Assembly (NCBI GenBank): GCA_938005615.1
Contig: CALLMV010000010.1
Location: forward strand, 1 to 38,425
Length of the DNA: 38,425 nucleotides
From: an uncultured Verrucomicrobiae bacterium
Lineage (GTDB): Bacteria; Verrucomicrobiota; Verrucomicrobiia; JADLBR01; CALLMV01
Direction: 5' to 3'
This document shows positions 25,295-32,872 of the stretch, piece after piece. How positions within the stretch are numbered: the first letter of the stretch is position 1; the number at the start of each line of letters is the position of its first letter. The notes beneath the pieces were generated by a model, which was not told the DNA's origin, did not search any database, and was given only the letters and a program-made list of their open reading frames with translations. A program made the position numbers and the translations under genes.

Positions 25295-26144
25295 TGTAGT
25301 CAACAAGGTCTAGCTGCAAAGATTCTCGCTTAGGCTCAGGTTCTCTCACCACAGCAAGTCGTGTGATCTTCTGTTCCGGCGCATGTATCTGTTGAGTTTG
25401 AGTGTGAGAAGCTGATGACTGAGGCAATGTAGGTTTTTTTCGCTTCTTCCCAGTAAGTCGAGGCTTGGGATAGTTGCTGGCAACAAGTGAGTTGGTACTT
25501 CCGACGGTGAAGCGGACTGTCTTGACATCACCAGATTGCATTTCAGTGCGTTCTACTTTTACTCCCAACACTCGCTCAAACATTGCACGTTCAAGCATCG
25601 TGACGAGCGGGTAACTGGACACGAGAGTACGCACAGGCTTGTCAGTCTCGATCAAAACGATGTGATCTTTGGTTCTCTCGACCCTTGTTTCATATCCCTC
25701 CGCTCTGCGTTGTGCAGCCAACTCTCTTGCACGTCGCAATACGGCAAAACGTTCAACGCGTTTAGCGAGATCGTCGGAGCGGTCTTGGTAAACGCGATAG
25801 AGAATCTTCTCAACCCCGGTTCGACCGTGAATTTTCTCCACAGCACGTAGGATATCCTCAAGAAGCCCGGGTGTTTGTGGAACAAATATTTCCCTGCCCT
25901 TTGCTGTTAAGCTAAAGACATGACGCGGTCGCCCTTGGCCCAGCGTGTGTCTTTCCATCAACAGAAAGCCATCTTCCTCGAGCGAGTCGCAGTGCTGCTT
26001 CACGCCCATGTAGGACATCCCCAGTCGCTCCTGGAGTTCCTGAACACTCATAGGTCCGCATTGATAAATCTCGTGCAGCACCTGAAATTTCTGCCGACCG
26101 CCCAGTACATCAACAATCAGCGGCGATAACCATCCAGTAGTCAT
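25275..26144 (-). CDS. Winged-helix regulator of the SufR/COG2345 group, without cysteine ligands
   Basis: The 289-aa product has an N-terminal winged helix (about 10-80: QKFQVLHEIYQCGPMSVQELQERLG, then the recognition helix MSYMGVKQHCDSLEEDGFL and the wing GRPRHVFSLTAKG). A middle domain (about 85-205) follows the SufR-like layout, ending FERVLGVKVERTEMQSGDVKTVRFTV. In SufR relatives this part holds the [Fe-S]-binding cysteines, but here the corresponding positions are not cysteine; the only two cysteines lie in the HTH region. The C-terminal 80 residues are basic and low-complexity (KKRKKPTLPQSS..). It is divergent from the kinase gene; TGCG-10 nt-CGCA (26157-26174), directly upstream of its start, may be an autoregulatory operator. 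Confidence 0.8.
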   Translation of the reverse strand: MTTGWLSPLIVDVLGGRQKFQVLHEIYQCGPMSVQELQERLGMSYMGVKQHCDSLEEDGFLLMERHTLGQGRPRHVFSLTAKGREIFVPQTPGLLEDILRAVEKIHGRTGVEKILYRVYQDRSDDLAKRVERFAVLRRARELAAQRRAEGYETRVERTKDHIVLIETDKPVRTLVSSYPLVTMLERAMFERVLGVKVERTEMQSGDVKTVRFTVGSTNSLVASNYPKPRLTGKKRKKPTLPQSSASHTQTQQIHAPEQKITRLAVVREPEPKRESLQLDLVDYINSLGG

Positions 26145-26391
26145 TTTTACTTAATTTGCGTAAATAAATTCGCACATAGCGTGGCGTTGGCAAGTCAAAG
26201 CTGATCATCTTTTTTGTCAGCTCGTGCCATAGTTTCTTATATCGTGAGAGGTTCCAAAAACAAATGACATTATTGTAGCAAAACTTTAAAAACCAAAACT
26301 CTGAGCTTGCACTTTGGAAATAATAGTTTGTCACAAAAATGTCACAGAAAACACAGTTCCAAAAAAATCGCAGATAGATATTTTAACCCAC

Positions 26392-27945
26392 ATGTCAGCA
26401 AGGCAGGACCAAGACATTCCACAATACCAGGCCCAAGCTTCATCCAGGTATGAAATCCGCGGCCGACTTGGGGAAGGCGGCCTAGGAGAAGTCTTCCGAG
26501 CTTGGGATACCCAGCTCGGTCGTGAAGTCGCCATCAAGCGCTTACGTGACGCCACCAAAGACGAAGAAACTTGGCGAGAGGCACAAATCCTTGCAGCACT
26601 TCATCACCCCAACCTTGTGACGGTTTATGACTTCGGACGCGATTACGCAGGTTCTTTTGTCGTTATGGAACTGGTCGAAGGCGTCAACCTCGATAGCTCT
26701 GTTCCCTCCGGTGGCGTCGCTCTAGATTTTTTTCAGGACTTTGCAGACCAGTTATGCAGGGGCTTGGCAGCCGCTCACGCACGCAGGGTAGTTCACAGGG
26801 ATCTAAAACCAGGCAACATCATGATTCAACATCATGATGATGGCACCTTCACCGTCAAAATTCTCGATTTTGGACTGGCCAAATCCATCCAAGCCCCGCA
26901 GCCCCAGACAATGGACCAGAACAACAGCGTTCTTGGCTCAGTTTACTACATGGCGCCAGAGCAGTTGACACGTCAACCCGTGGATAATCGCACAGATATT
27001 TACTCGCTCGGGGCGATATTTTATTACGTCCTCACAGGCCATCCCCCATTCCAAGGTGAACTCGTCGCTCAAATCATCCAAGGTCACCTCAACCAAAACC
27101 CTCGTCCTCTTACAGAACTGCGAGAGGATCTGCCGGCCTCGGCCGCAGAAATTATCCATAGCATGCTTGCGAAAAAGCCAGATGATAGACCTCTGAATAT
27201 GGAAACCGTCCGCAACACTCTGCGCAATGCATTTGGCGCTTCCGCGACGTCCACCACCATCACCACTTCTCCTGCTTCAGCGATACCTCTAACAAATCAA
27301 ACTCATTCTTTAGCCCAAGACCGGCCCGCAAAATCCGCCATGCCTGCAGCGAGCGGAGCGCGTCCTGTTGTTCCTATGGCACCTGCTTTCCCACAAGCCC
27401 CAGCAAAAAAATCTCATGTCCCTGTTTTAGCCATCGTAGCTACGGGTGTATTACTCTTGGCTGGAGGCTCGTGGTGGCTGTTAAGTAGCAAAAACAAAAA
27501 CGAAACCACTTCAAATATCTCCTCCAAAGAAAAACTCAATCTTCGTCCGCAAGTTCATCAAACAAGCGCAACGGATGCCCCAGCAACCGCTCAAAAACGC
27601 GGCAGTAACTCCACACTTTCTGCTAGATCAACGGAGTTTCTAAATGTCGACCCGAATAACAAATTTGCGCTGCTCGCCGCTGTCGGAAAACCCGCCACTG
27701 CAGAAGGGACCATTGTTCGGCTCGGCAAAAGCCGCAGTGGTGATGTAATATATCTTAACTTTTCAGAAAATTTTCGCGAATCGCTCTCGTTGGTTTTCTT
27801 TGTTCGGGGAGACAGTTCGCCGTTTAACGAAGCAAAGTTAAGAGGCTACGTTAACAAGCGAATCCGTGTCAGAGGCGAAATATCCGAGCATCAAGGTTCT
27901 CCACAGATGATCATCAACGACCTATCGCAGATCGAGATCTTGTAA
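26392..27945 (+). CDS. Membrane-anchored Hanks-type Ser/Thr protein kinase
   Basis: From the ATG at 26392 the product has 517 residues; the frame is open to 26314 but the extra residues are not kinase-like. The kinase domain (about 20-285) is intact: glycine loop GRLGEGGLGEVF, Lys49 (VAIK), Glu63, HRDLKPGN (135-142, Asp137), DFG (159-161) and APE (188-190). A Pro/Ala/Ser-rich linker leads to one transmembrane helix (344-364). The ~150-residue outer part ends in a compact beta-rich domain (about 420-517: PATAEGTIVRLGKSRSGDVIYLNFS.., GYVNKRIRVRGEI) that looks OB-like and differs from PASTA sensors. The target is unknown. It is divergent from the SufR-like regulator and convergent with the aminotransferase gene. 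Confidence 0.92.
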   Translation: MSARQDQDIPQYQAQASSRYEIRGRLGEGGLGEVFRAWDTQLGREVAIKRLRDATKDEETWREAQILAALHHPNLVTVYDFGRDYAGSFVVMELVEGVNLDSSVPSGGVALDFFQDFADQLCRGLAAAHARRVVHRDLKPGNIMIQHHDDGTFTVKILDFGLAKSIQAPQPQTMDQNNSVLGSVYYMAPEQLTRQPVDNRTDIYSLGAIFYYVLTGHPPFQGELVAQIIQGHLNQNPRPLTELREDLPASAAEIIHSMLAKKPDDRPLNMETVRNTLRNAFGASATSTTITTSPASAIPLTNQTHSLAQDRPAKSAMPAASGARPVVPMAPAFPQAPAKKSHVPVLAIVATGVLLLAGGSWWLLSSKNKNETTSNISSKEKLNLRPQVHQTSATDAPATAQKRGSNSTLSARSTEFLNVDPNNKFALLAAVGKPATAEGTIVRLGKSRSGDVIYLNFSENFRESLSLVFFVRGDSSPFNEAKLRGYVNKRIRVRGEISEHQGSPQMIINDLSQIEIL

Positions 27946-27955
27946 GTGGGATTAA

Positions 27956-27975
27956 TTATTCGGTGCGTCGAATAA
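27956..27975. terminator. Hairpin between convergent kinase and aminotransferase genes
   Basis: TTATTCG (27956-27962), a 6-nt loop and CGAATAA (27969-27975) form a perfect 7-bp stem in the 35-bp gap between the two stop codons. Its symmetry suits a bidirectional terminator, though neither side has a long T run. Confidence 0.4.
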
Positions 27976-27980
27976 CCAGA

Positions 27981-29309
27981 TCAATTCGAGGCGATCTCTT
28001 TGTACACCTGAATTAGATTTTCCGTAAATTGCGTAAAAATTGTTTTCGATAACGTGACCGGCGGGCTCAGAGAAATGACTTCCCCAGCTTGACCTGCCTG
28101 CAAAAGCAGGTACCCAGACTTTAGCCCCCTCAACATCAACTCCTGTGAGATCCCCACAGAACTCGATTTCAAAGTCCTATCGGGGTTAATCGCCCAAAAC
28201 AAGCCACGTCCGCGAACGCCTACATTTTGGAAACAATTAGTGAGTCTCTGCATCTCTTGCTTTACGACCTCAGATAATTTACGTAATTTACGTAAGAAAT
28301 CATCATTCCCCATGATTTCTAGAGCTGCTAAAGCCATTGCACAGCCTAAGGGATTACCCAGATGTGTGCTGGTGTGCAGTGCCTCGCCTCGGCTCTCTGG
28401 CCAAGCATCCATCACCTCTCGTTGGCCAACACAAGCAGAAATGGGAAAACCGCCCCCCAGGGCCTTTCCCAAACACAATAAGTCCGGCATTATCCCTTCG
28501 GCATCACAGGCTAAAAAAAAGCCAGTACGCCAAAAGCCGGTAAAAATTTCATCAAAAATCAACAGCGTTCTAGTGCGGTCGCATTCCTCACGCAACATGC
28601 GTAAAAAACCATGTGGGGGAATTATCACCCCGCCCCGCCCTTGAACCGGCTCGACTATCACCGCTGCGTGTTCGCGCGCCGAAATAGTATTTCGTATTTC
28701 TTTACGATACGGCTCTAAAGGGCAGTGTTCGCATCCGGGGTAAGCCACAAAATCTACCGTCTCTGCCAAAATCCGCCTCATCGGATCGCGGAAAAATCCC
28801 CACCCCGTCGCATCTCGCGCACCGAACCCCAGGCCGTGATAGCCGCCATGAAAAGCAAGAAATCGCGATCTTCCCGTCGCCAAATGTGCTGTCATCATCG
28901 CGGCCTCTACCGCCTCAAAGCCCGAGCTGCACAACACCACCCGCGCATCCATACCGATCCGCCCATAAGTCAATGCGGCCAGCCTTTCGCACAGTAGCAC
29001 CTTGCTTTCCGTCGGATGCACGTCCCCCATCGCGTGCCACAACTTCCCCGCTTGTTTCTCCAAAGCCGACCGTATACTACCATGAGAAAACCCCATCGTC
29101 GCCACGCCAAACGCCGATGTTAAATCCACATACCGGTTGCCATCCACATCCCACACATTTCCGCCCTCGGCTCTTTCCCAGAAGACGGGAAACTCAGATG
29201 AAACGAAAGTGACGTTCCGCGACTCGCTCTTTTTTAGCCGTGCAGCCAGCTCACGCGATCGCGGCCCAGGAATCTCCGTCAAAATTTCAGGTGGCAGGCA
29301 ACTTTCCAT
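27981..29309 (-). CDS. Class-III pyridoxal-phosphate aminotransferase
   Basis: The 442-aa enzyme has the fold-type I, class-III pattern: FERAEGGNVWDVDGNRYVDL-like start (around 45-63), SSGFEAVEAAMMTAHLATGR for cofactor phosphate binding, GGYHG (155-159), Glu220/Gln223 (VEPVQGRGG), Asp253 in IFDEIFTGFWRTG and the PLP lysine Lys282 in LCLGKALGGGFP. It resembles 4-aminobutyrate/omega-amino acid aminotransferases; the start PGPRSRELAARL is typical of that group. The amino donor cannot be fixed. A 9-bp tandem duplication near 28275 encodes LRKLRKL without disturbing the frame. Upstream on the minus strand is the decayed 29.4-30.2 kb zone, so this may be the last intact gene of a former cluster. 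Confidence 0.9.
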   Translation of the reverse strand: MESCLPPEILTEIPGPRSRELAARLKKSESRNVTFVSSEFPVFWERAEGGNVWDVDGNRYVDLTSAFGVATMGFSHGSIRSALEKQAGKLWHAMGDVHPTESKVLLCERLAALTYGRIGMDARVVLCSSGFEAVEAAMMTAHLATGRSRFLAFHGGYHGLGFGARDATGWGFFRDPMRRILAETVDFVAYPGCEHCPLEPYRKEIRNTISAREHAAVIVEPVQGRGGVIIPPHGFLRMLREECDRTRTLLIFDEIFTGFWRTGFFLACDAEGIMPDLLCLGKALGGGFPISACVGQREVMDAWPESRGEALHTSTHLGNPLGCAMALAALEIMGNDDFLRKLRKLSEVVKQEMQRLTNCFQNVGVRGRGLFWAINPDRTLKSSSVGISQELMLRGLKSGYLLLQAGQAGEVISLSPPVTLSKTIFTQFTENLIQVYKEIASN

Positions 29310-29449
29310 ACACTACCCGTATCACACAACATCCTCTCAGTCGAAATGTCACTCAGCCCGCCAGTTGGATAAAACGTAAAAATGTCGTTCTGTATCATTT
29401 TCTTCATATTCGTCCTCACGCTTTTTTCCGCCTGCGTTAAGCTCACCTC

Positions 29450-29765
29450 ATGTCTCTACACCAGTTGCCCTTGTTACAGGCGCCAGCTGCGGTCTGGGTC
29501 GAGGGATCGCGATAGAACTGGCCAAACATGGATCCTCAGTCGCCATCAACTACGCAGGCAGCCGCGAGGCTGCTCAGTAATACTCATAATCTGCACTCAA
29601 AACGCTCTATCCGACCAACAACAATTCCCCATCCTCTAAGCCGACATCTCCTCTGCTCACGACCGCGCAAAACTCCTTACTGACACCCTCTCCCAGCTCG
29701 GCCGCATTGATGCTCTGATCAACAACGACGGCATCGCCCCCAATGCACCGACAAACCCCAAGCCT
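29450..29765 (+). pseudogene. Remnant of a FabG-like short-chain dehydrogenase
   Basis: Conceptual translation shows [20 protein letters not shown] and [19 protein letters not shown] from 29461, then in-frame stops; the sequence continues after a frameshift as QNALSDQQQFPIL-stop-ADISSAHDRAKLL and TDTLSQLGRIDALINNDGIAPN up to about 29760. This is the N-terminal half of a classical SDR (TGxxxGxG and NNAG-equivalent NNDG). The possible ATG at 29450 is out of frame with the body. At least two frameshifts or stops and loss of the catalytic Tyr-Lys half make it non-functional. It lies just before the Gfo/Idh/MocA remnant on the same strand, so both come from one former operon. Confidence 0.8.
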
Positions 29766-29817
29766 AACCCTCCTTCCCAAACACGCATCAACCCACCCCT
29801 GCAACTCAAACCTCACC

Positions 29818-30183
29818 ATGAAAACACACACCATCAGCATCATCATGAACGGCTTCACCGGACGCATGGGCACTAACCAACACCTCATCCGCTCCATCAA
29901 CGCCATCATAAAATAAGGCGGAGTGCGCGTCAGCCCCAAGGAAACCATCATGCCCGCCCCCATCCTCGTCGGCCGCAACGAAGAAAAACTCAAAGCCCTT
30001 TGTGCACGCACCAGCGTGACCAAATACACCACCGACCTTGACGCCGCCCTCTCCGATAAATCCTACCACATCTGCTTCGATGCCCAGACCACCGACCGCC
30101 GCGCCCTAGGCGTTCAACTCGCCGAACTCGGCCTCCAAAGCTGGCAGCAACGTTGCCGGCTCGACGTCCCGACCCTTGCCTAA
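29818..30183 (+). pseudogene. Remnant of a Gfo/Idh/MocA-family oxidoreductase
   Basis: ATG 29818 begins MKTHTISIIMNGFTGRMGTN, the usual start of one Gfo/Idh/MocA oxidoreductase branch. A TAA at 29914-29916 replaces an expected Lys/Gln codon; the same frame then continues GGVRVSPKETIMPAPILVGR, NEEKLKALCARTSVTKYTTD and CFDAQTTDRRALGVQLAELG before degrading and stopping at 30181-30183. Only about the first 120 of some 380 residues remain; the EKP catalytic motif and the C-terminal domain are lost. Readthrough of the TAA would still give a truncated protein, so it is a pseudogene. A frame reported on the opposite strand here is a shadow. Confidence 0.85.
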
Positions 30184-30251
30184 AACGTGCGACACGGAAC
30201 GGCAAAAAGTCACGCAACATCTCTTTTCACTTCGAGGCGGCCAGGCAGTGA

Positions 30252-30358
30252 GAAAATCTTTATCCCGCACGATGAGTTAACATCTATTTATCATTCAACA
30301 CCGCAAAGCGTATCGAAAATCTTCATTCCGCACGATCAGCAAACATCCATTTGTCATT
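30252..30358. repeat. Two degenerate 44-bp direct repeats, 63-bp period
   Basis: 30252-30295 and 30315-30358 share about 37 of 44 bases. Both begin GAAAATCTT and contain CCGCACGAT and ACATC, and end in TCATT; the second copy runs directly into the inverted-repeat element at 30353. Confidence 0.7.
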
Positions 30359-30432
30359 TCGAGACCGCACAACGGCCGAGAAATACTATTCGTGAAAAGG
30401 TAATTAAGATTTCTCGCTTCGCTCGAAATGAC
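30353..30432. repeat. 80-bp MITE-like inverted-repeat element
   Basis: GTCATTTCGAG (30353-30363) is the exact complement of CTCGAAATGAC (30422-30432), and inside it CGAGAAAT (30377-30384) pairs with ATTTCTCG (30409-30416). The same nested design occurs at 31168-31272 and, as a half copy, at 10616-10640, so this is a dispersed palindromic repeat family rather than a single hairpin. It encodes no protein. Confidence 0.75.
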
Positions 30433-30571
30433 AAACAACCAAAATGACAAACAACCATCAAGACCCGAGACAAGTGTGCAATGAGAAAGTGGGCTCGAGC
30501 CCGCATTTGTTCGCCGCAGACCAACGTAACTTTTCCTTGCCTTGCGCTCCGCAAGCCACACTTTGTCAGCA

Positions 30572-31072
30572 ATGAAAAGCCGGCTGAAAGAAATTTCAAC
30601 CCTCGCAATATGCGCTGGGCTTATGGGCTTAAGTACTGCTCAAGCCGTCGTCGCCGAATCTGAACCTGTCGCCGCTGCAGCAGAGGAGTTCATCAACAGC
30701 TACATCAGGGCTAGCGAAAACTTCGAGGGCCCCCTTTCCGCAGTTGAATGGATTAAAAACAGCAAACTGGTCACAGACAATTTTAAGCAACGCCTCGAGG
30801 CACTCTACAAGCAGGCACTCGAGGCCGATCCTGAGTTGGGCTACGGAGCCGATGCCGTTATTGGTGGCCAGGATTGGCCCGATAGATTTTATGCTAAAAA
30901 TGTGTTTATCGTTGCCAACCGCGCTGAAGTGCTGCTCTCAGGGCCAGAAGACTTTCCGATGACTCTCAAAATGATCCTTGTGCGCGAAGGCGAACGCTGG
31001 CTCGTGGAAGCCTCCGGAGATTTGGTGCAAGAAAACTCATCTGAAACTTCCGACTCTCAGAAAGAAGAATAG
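30572..31072 (+). CDS. Small exported DUF3828-like protein
   Basis: The ATG at 30572 gives 166 residues with a clean signal peptide (MKSRLKEISTLAICAGLMGL, cleavage near AQA); a frame opening at 30542 would bury it. The mature part has EFINSYIRA near its start, then TDNFKQRLEALYKQALEADPEL, QDWPDRF, NRAEVLLSG and VREGERWLVEASGDLV. That order matches DUF3828-type NTF2-like periplasmic proteins, whose function is unknown. The C-terminal 15 residues are acidic and Ser-rich. The gene stands between two inverted-repeat elements with pseudogenes upstream, so it may be a survivor of a degraded region. Confidence 0.75.
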   Translation: MKSRLKEISTLAICAGLMGLSTAQAVVAESEPVAAAAEEFINSYIRASENFEGPLSAVEWIKNSKLVTDNFKQRLEALYKQALEADPELGYGADAVIGGQDWPDRFYAKNVFIVANRAEVLLSGPEDFPMTLKMILVREGERWLVEASGDLVQENSSETSDSQKEE

Positions 31073-31167
31073 ATTGTTCCACCACTCGCAGAATCTCCAA
31101 ATGTAGTTAGTGTGTCTACGGTTTGAACTCTTTATGGTATAAGTGTGTGATTACGAACGCCACTCGT

Positions 31168-31272
31168 GTCATTTCGAGCGCAGCGAGAAATCATCGCACA
31201 ACGCGCGGTGAGAATTCTTCGCTTTGGTCGTGTTGATCATATTTCTCGACAGCTATGCAGGCTCGAAATGAC
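31168..31272. repeat. 105-bp MITE-like inverted-repeat element
   Basis: GTCATTTCGAGC (31168-31179) is the exact complement of GCTCGAAATGAC (31261-31272). CGAGAAAT (31184-31191) and ATTTCTCG (31241-31248) form the inner pair, as in the 80-bp copy at 30353. The centre differs in length and sequence between copies. Confidence 0.75.
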
Positions 31273-31543
31273 GGGGCAGGATTCTCACTGACCTGTTAGA
31301 GTGCTTGCAAGGTTGCGATTTGAAGTTTGATTATTCCCATTTCGCTGATCGCCATCGCTGCCGACTTGGTGTGTGCGAATGGCCGGGTCAACTCATTTGC
31401 GGAAAGATCGGTATTCTTGTACAGGTGTGTCAAGAAATGTGAGTTTGAAGTCTTAAATACAATACATCCTGATATCGCAAAAAGCTGAAAGCGTGGGGAA
31501 TGTGTTCTGTGTTAAAGTTGGAATCAAAATATCAAGGAGTAAT

Positions 31544-31564
31544 ATGCCATTTTGGGGAGAATAA
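31544..31564 (+). CDS. Possible six-codon leader ORF upstream of yebC
   Basis: ATG CCA TTT TGG GGA GAA TAA encodes MPFWGE and is preceded by AAGGAG four bases upstream, a better ribosome binding site than that of yebC itself, which follows 71 bp later. It could be a leader peptide or a relic of a longer gene. Nothing else supports translation. Confidence 0.25.
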   Translation: MPFWGE

Positions 31565-31635
31565 AAAATCGAAATTTTACGCAAGAGGCAAGAAACAGAA
31601 TTGTGCAAGGCTTTTTTTGTAAGTAATTATGGTAC

Positions 31636-32385
31636 ATGGCTGGACATTCCCATTGGGCACAAATTAAACGCGCTAAAGGAGCCGCCGACGCTAAGCGCGG
31701 TCAGCTCTTCTCGCGCCTGGCACGTGAGATTTCCATGGCCGCCAAGCTCGGTGGTGGCGATCCCGCGATGAATCCCCGGCTACGCCAAGCCATCGCCACC
31801 GCCAAGGCGGAATCCATGCCAAATGACACGATCGAACGGGCTATTAAAAAAGGGACAGGCGAGATCGCTGGCGCGGCACTCGAAGAACTCGTCTACGAAG
31901 GCTATGCCCCCGGCGGGGTTGCTCTGATTGTGCAAACTTCCACAGACAACAAGAACCGCACGGCGGCAGAAATCCGCCATATCTTCAGCAAGCACAACGG
32001 CAGCCTTGGCACCCCGGGCTCGGTGGCCTGGATGTTTACACCGCGTGGTATTATCATCTTGGATCCGGGCCAACACTCCGAAGACGATGTTATGCTTGCG
32101 GCACTGGATGCCGGAGCGGACGACGTACGCGCAACTGCAGATGGCTTTGAGGTGCTCTGTGCGCCCGAAAAACTTTATCCTGTGACCGAAGCTCTCCGCT
32201 CCTCTGGGTTGCCAGTGCGCAAGAGCACATTCGCTCAGATGCCGAATAACTCGATCGTAGTGAACGACGCCACAACGGCCGCCCAAGTTATCAAATTGCT
32301 CGATGCCTTAGATGAGCACGAGGATGTGCAAAATGTTTTTACCAATTTTGAAGCCTCGGAGGAAATTTTATCTTCGATAACATAA
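31636..32385 (+). CDS. yebC: YebC/PmpR family protein (TACO1-like)
   Basis: The 249-aa product has the invariant N-terminus MAGHSHWAQIKRAKGAADAK followed by LFSRLAREI, MPNDTIERAIKKGTG, YEGYAPGGVALIVQTSTDNKNRTAAEIR and a C-terminal domain ending near LLDALDEHEDVQNVFTNFE. The family was long annotated as transcriptional regulators; bacterial and mitochondrial members are now linked to translation, notably at proline-rich stretches. All three domains appear complete and the length is standard. The start ATG at 31636 has no Shine-Dalgarno sequence. An inverted repeat TTATCTT/AAGATAA (32368-32390) overlaps the stop and may mark the transcript end. Confidence 0.97.
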   Translation: MAGHSHWAQIKRAKGAADAKRGQLFSRLAREISMAAKLGGGDPAMNPRLRQAIATAKAESMPNDTIERAIKKGTGEIAGAALEELVYEGYAPGGVALIVQTSTDNKNRTAAEIRHIFSKHNGSLGTPGSVAWMFTPRGIIILDPGQHSEDDVMLAALDAGADDVRATADGFEVLCAPEKLYPVTEALRSSGLPVRKSTFAQMPNNSIVVNDATTAAQVIKLLDALDEHEDVQNVFTNFEASEEILSSIT

Positions 32386-32467
32386 GATAACTTAACTTAT
32401 TTGATTACGGCTATCTTATGATTGTAACTTAAAGTAATCTGAATATTAACATACTCTGTAATACACT

Positions 32468-32872
32468 ATGGAACGTAACAACAACTTTGATGTTATCCCA
32501 CTCGATAGGCTTTCTCACATTTGGGAATTGCAAGATGCATTGAATCGTCGCATAGGGCTGGACACCTCAACACTCGACGAACAACAGAAAATCCACTGGT
32601 TACTAAATTATTGCCGCGCCATGTCCCAGGAAATTGCCGAACTGACCGACTCGGTTCCTTGGAAGTGGTGGGCGAAATATCAAAAGTTCGACCAACAAAA
32701 TGCCAAAGTCGAAATCGTAGATCTTTTCCACTTCCTCATCTCCGCCGCACAAGTCATGGGCATGAGTGCGGATGATCTCTACGCTGCTTATGTTAAAAAA
32801 AATCAGGTGAACCATGCCCGACAAGATAGTGGATACGCGGTAAAAGACGCTTCAGACAGTCGCCATGTCTGA
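32468..32872 (+). CDS. Dimeric-type dUTPase / all-alpha NTP pyrophosphohydrolase
   Basis: The 134-aa, mostly helical protein has the metal-binding motifs of the dUTPase_2/MazG superfamily: EIAEL (about 55-59) and, after WKWWAKYQKFDQQNAKVE, EIVDLFHFLISAAQVMG, the ExxxE and ExxD pattern. LDxLxxIWELQDALNRRIG at the N-terminus is also typical. It is expected to hydrolyse dUTP to dUMP and pyrophosphate, lowering uracil incorporation into DNA. It is short against phage and kinetoplastid members, but similar to many bacterial ones. It overlaps the next gene by 8 bp, so the two are translationally coupled. Confidence 0.8.
   Translation: MERNNNFDVIPLDRLSHIWELQDALNRRIGLDTSTLDEQQKIHWLLNYCRAMSQEIAELTDSVPWKWWAKYQKFDQQNAKVEIVDLFHFLISAAQVMGMSADDLYAAYVKKNQVNHARQDSGYAVKDASDSRHV

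Larger units (their letters stand above)
30184..30571. other. Repeat-rich gap between pseudogenes and the DUF3828-like gene
   Basis: No gene is seen. The stretch holds a degenerate 44-bp direct repeat, a MITE-like inverted repeat, a short local repeat (ACAAACAACC twice near 30431-30456) and a small stem CTTGC-5 nt-GCAAG (30541-30555) before the next gene. Confidence 0.7.
31073..31635. other. 560-bp intergenic region upstream of yebC
   Basis: Apart from the inverted-repeat element (31168-31272) and a six-codon ORF with a good ribosome binding site (31544-31564) no gene is visible. GCTTTTTTTG (31610-31619) near the yebC start is a T run without a clear stem. Confidence 0.6.

Noticed and set aside
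29607-30069. Minus-strand frames of 141 and 87 aa over the pseudogene zone
   Set aside because: The plus strand shows clear SDR and Gfo/Idh/MocA remnants; the reverse frames are Gly/Val-rich shadows.
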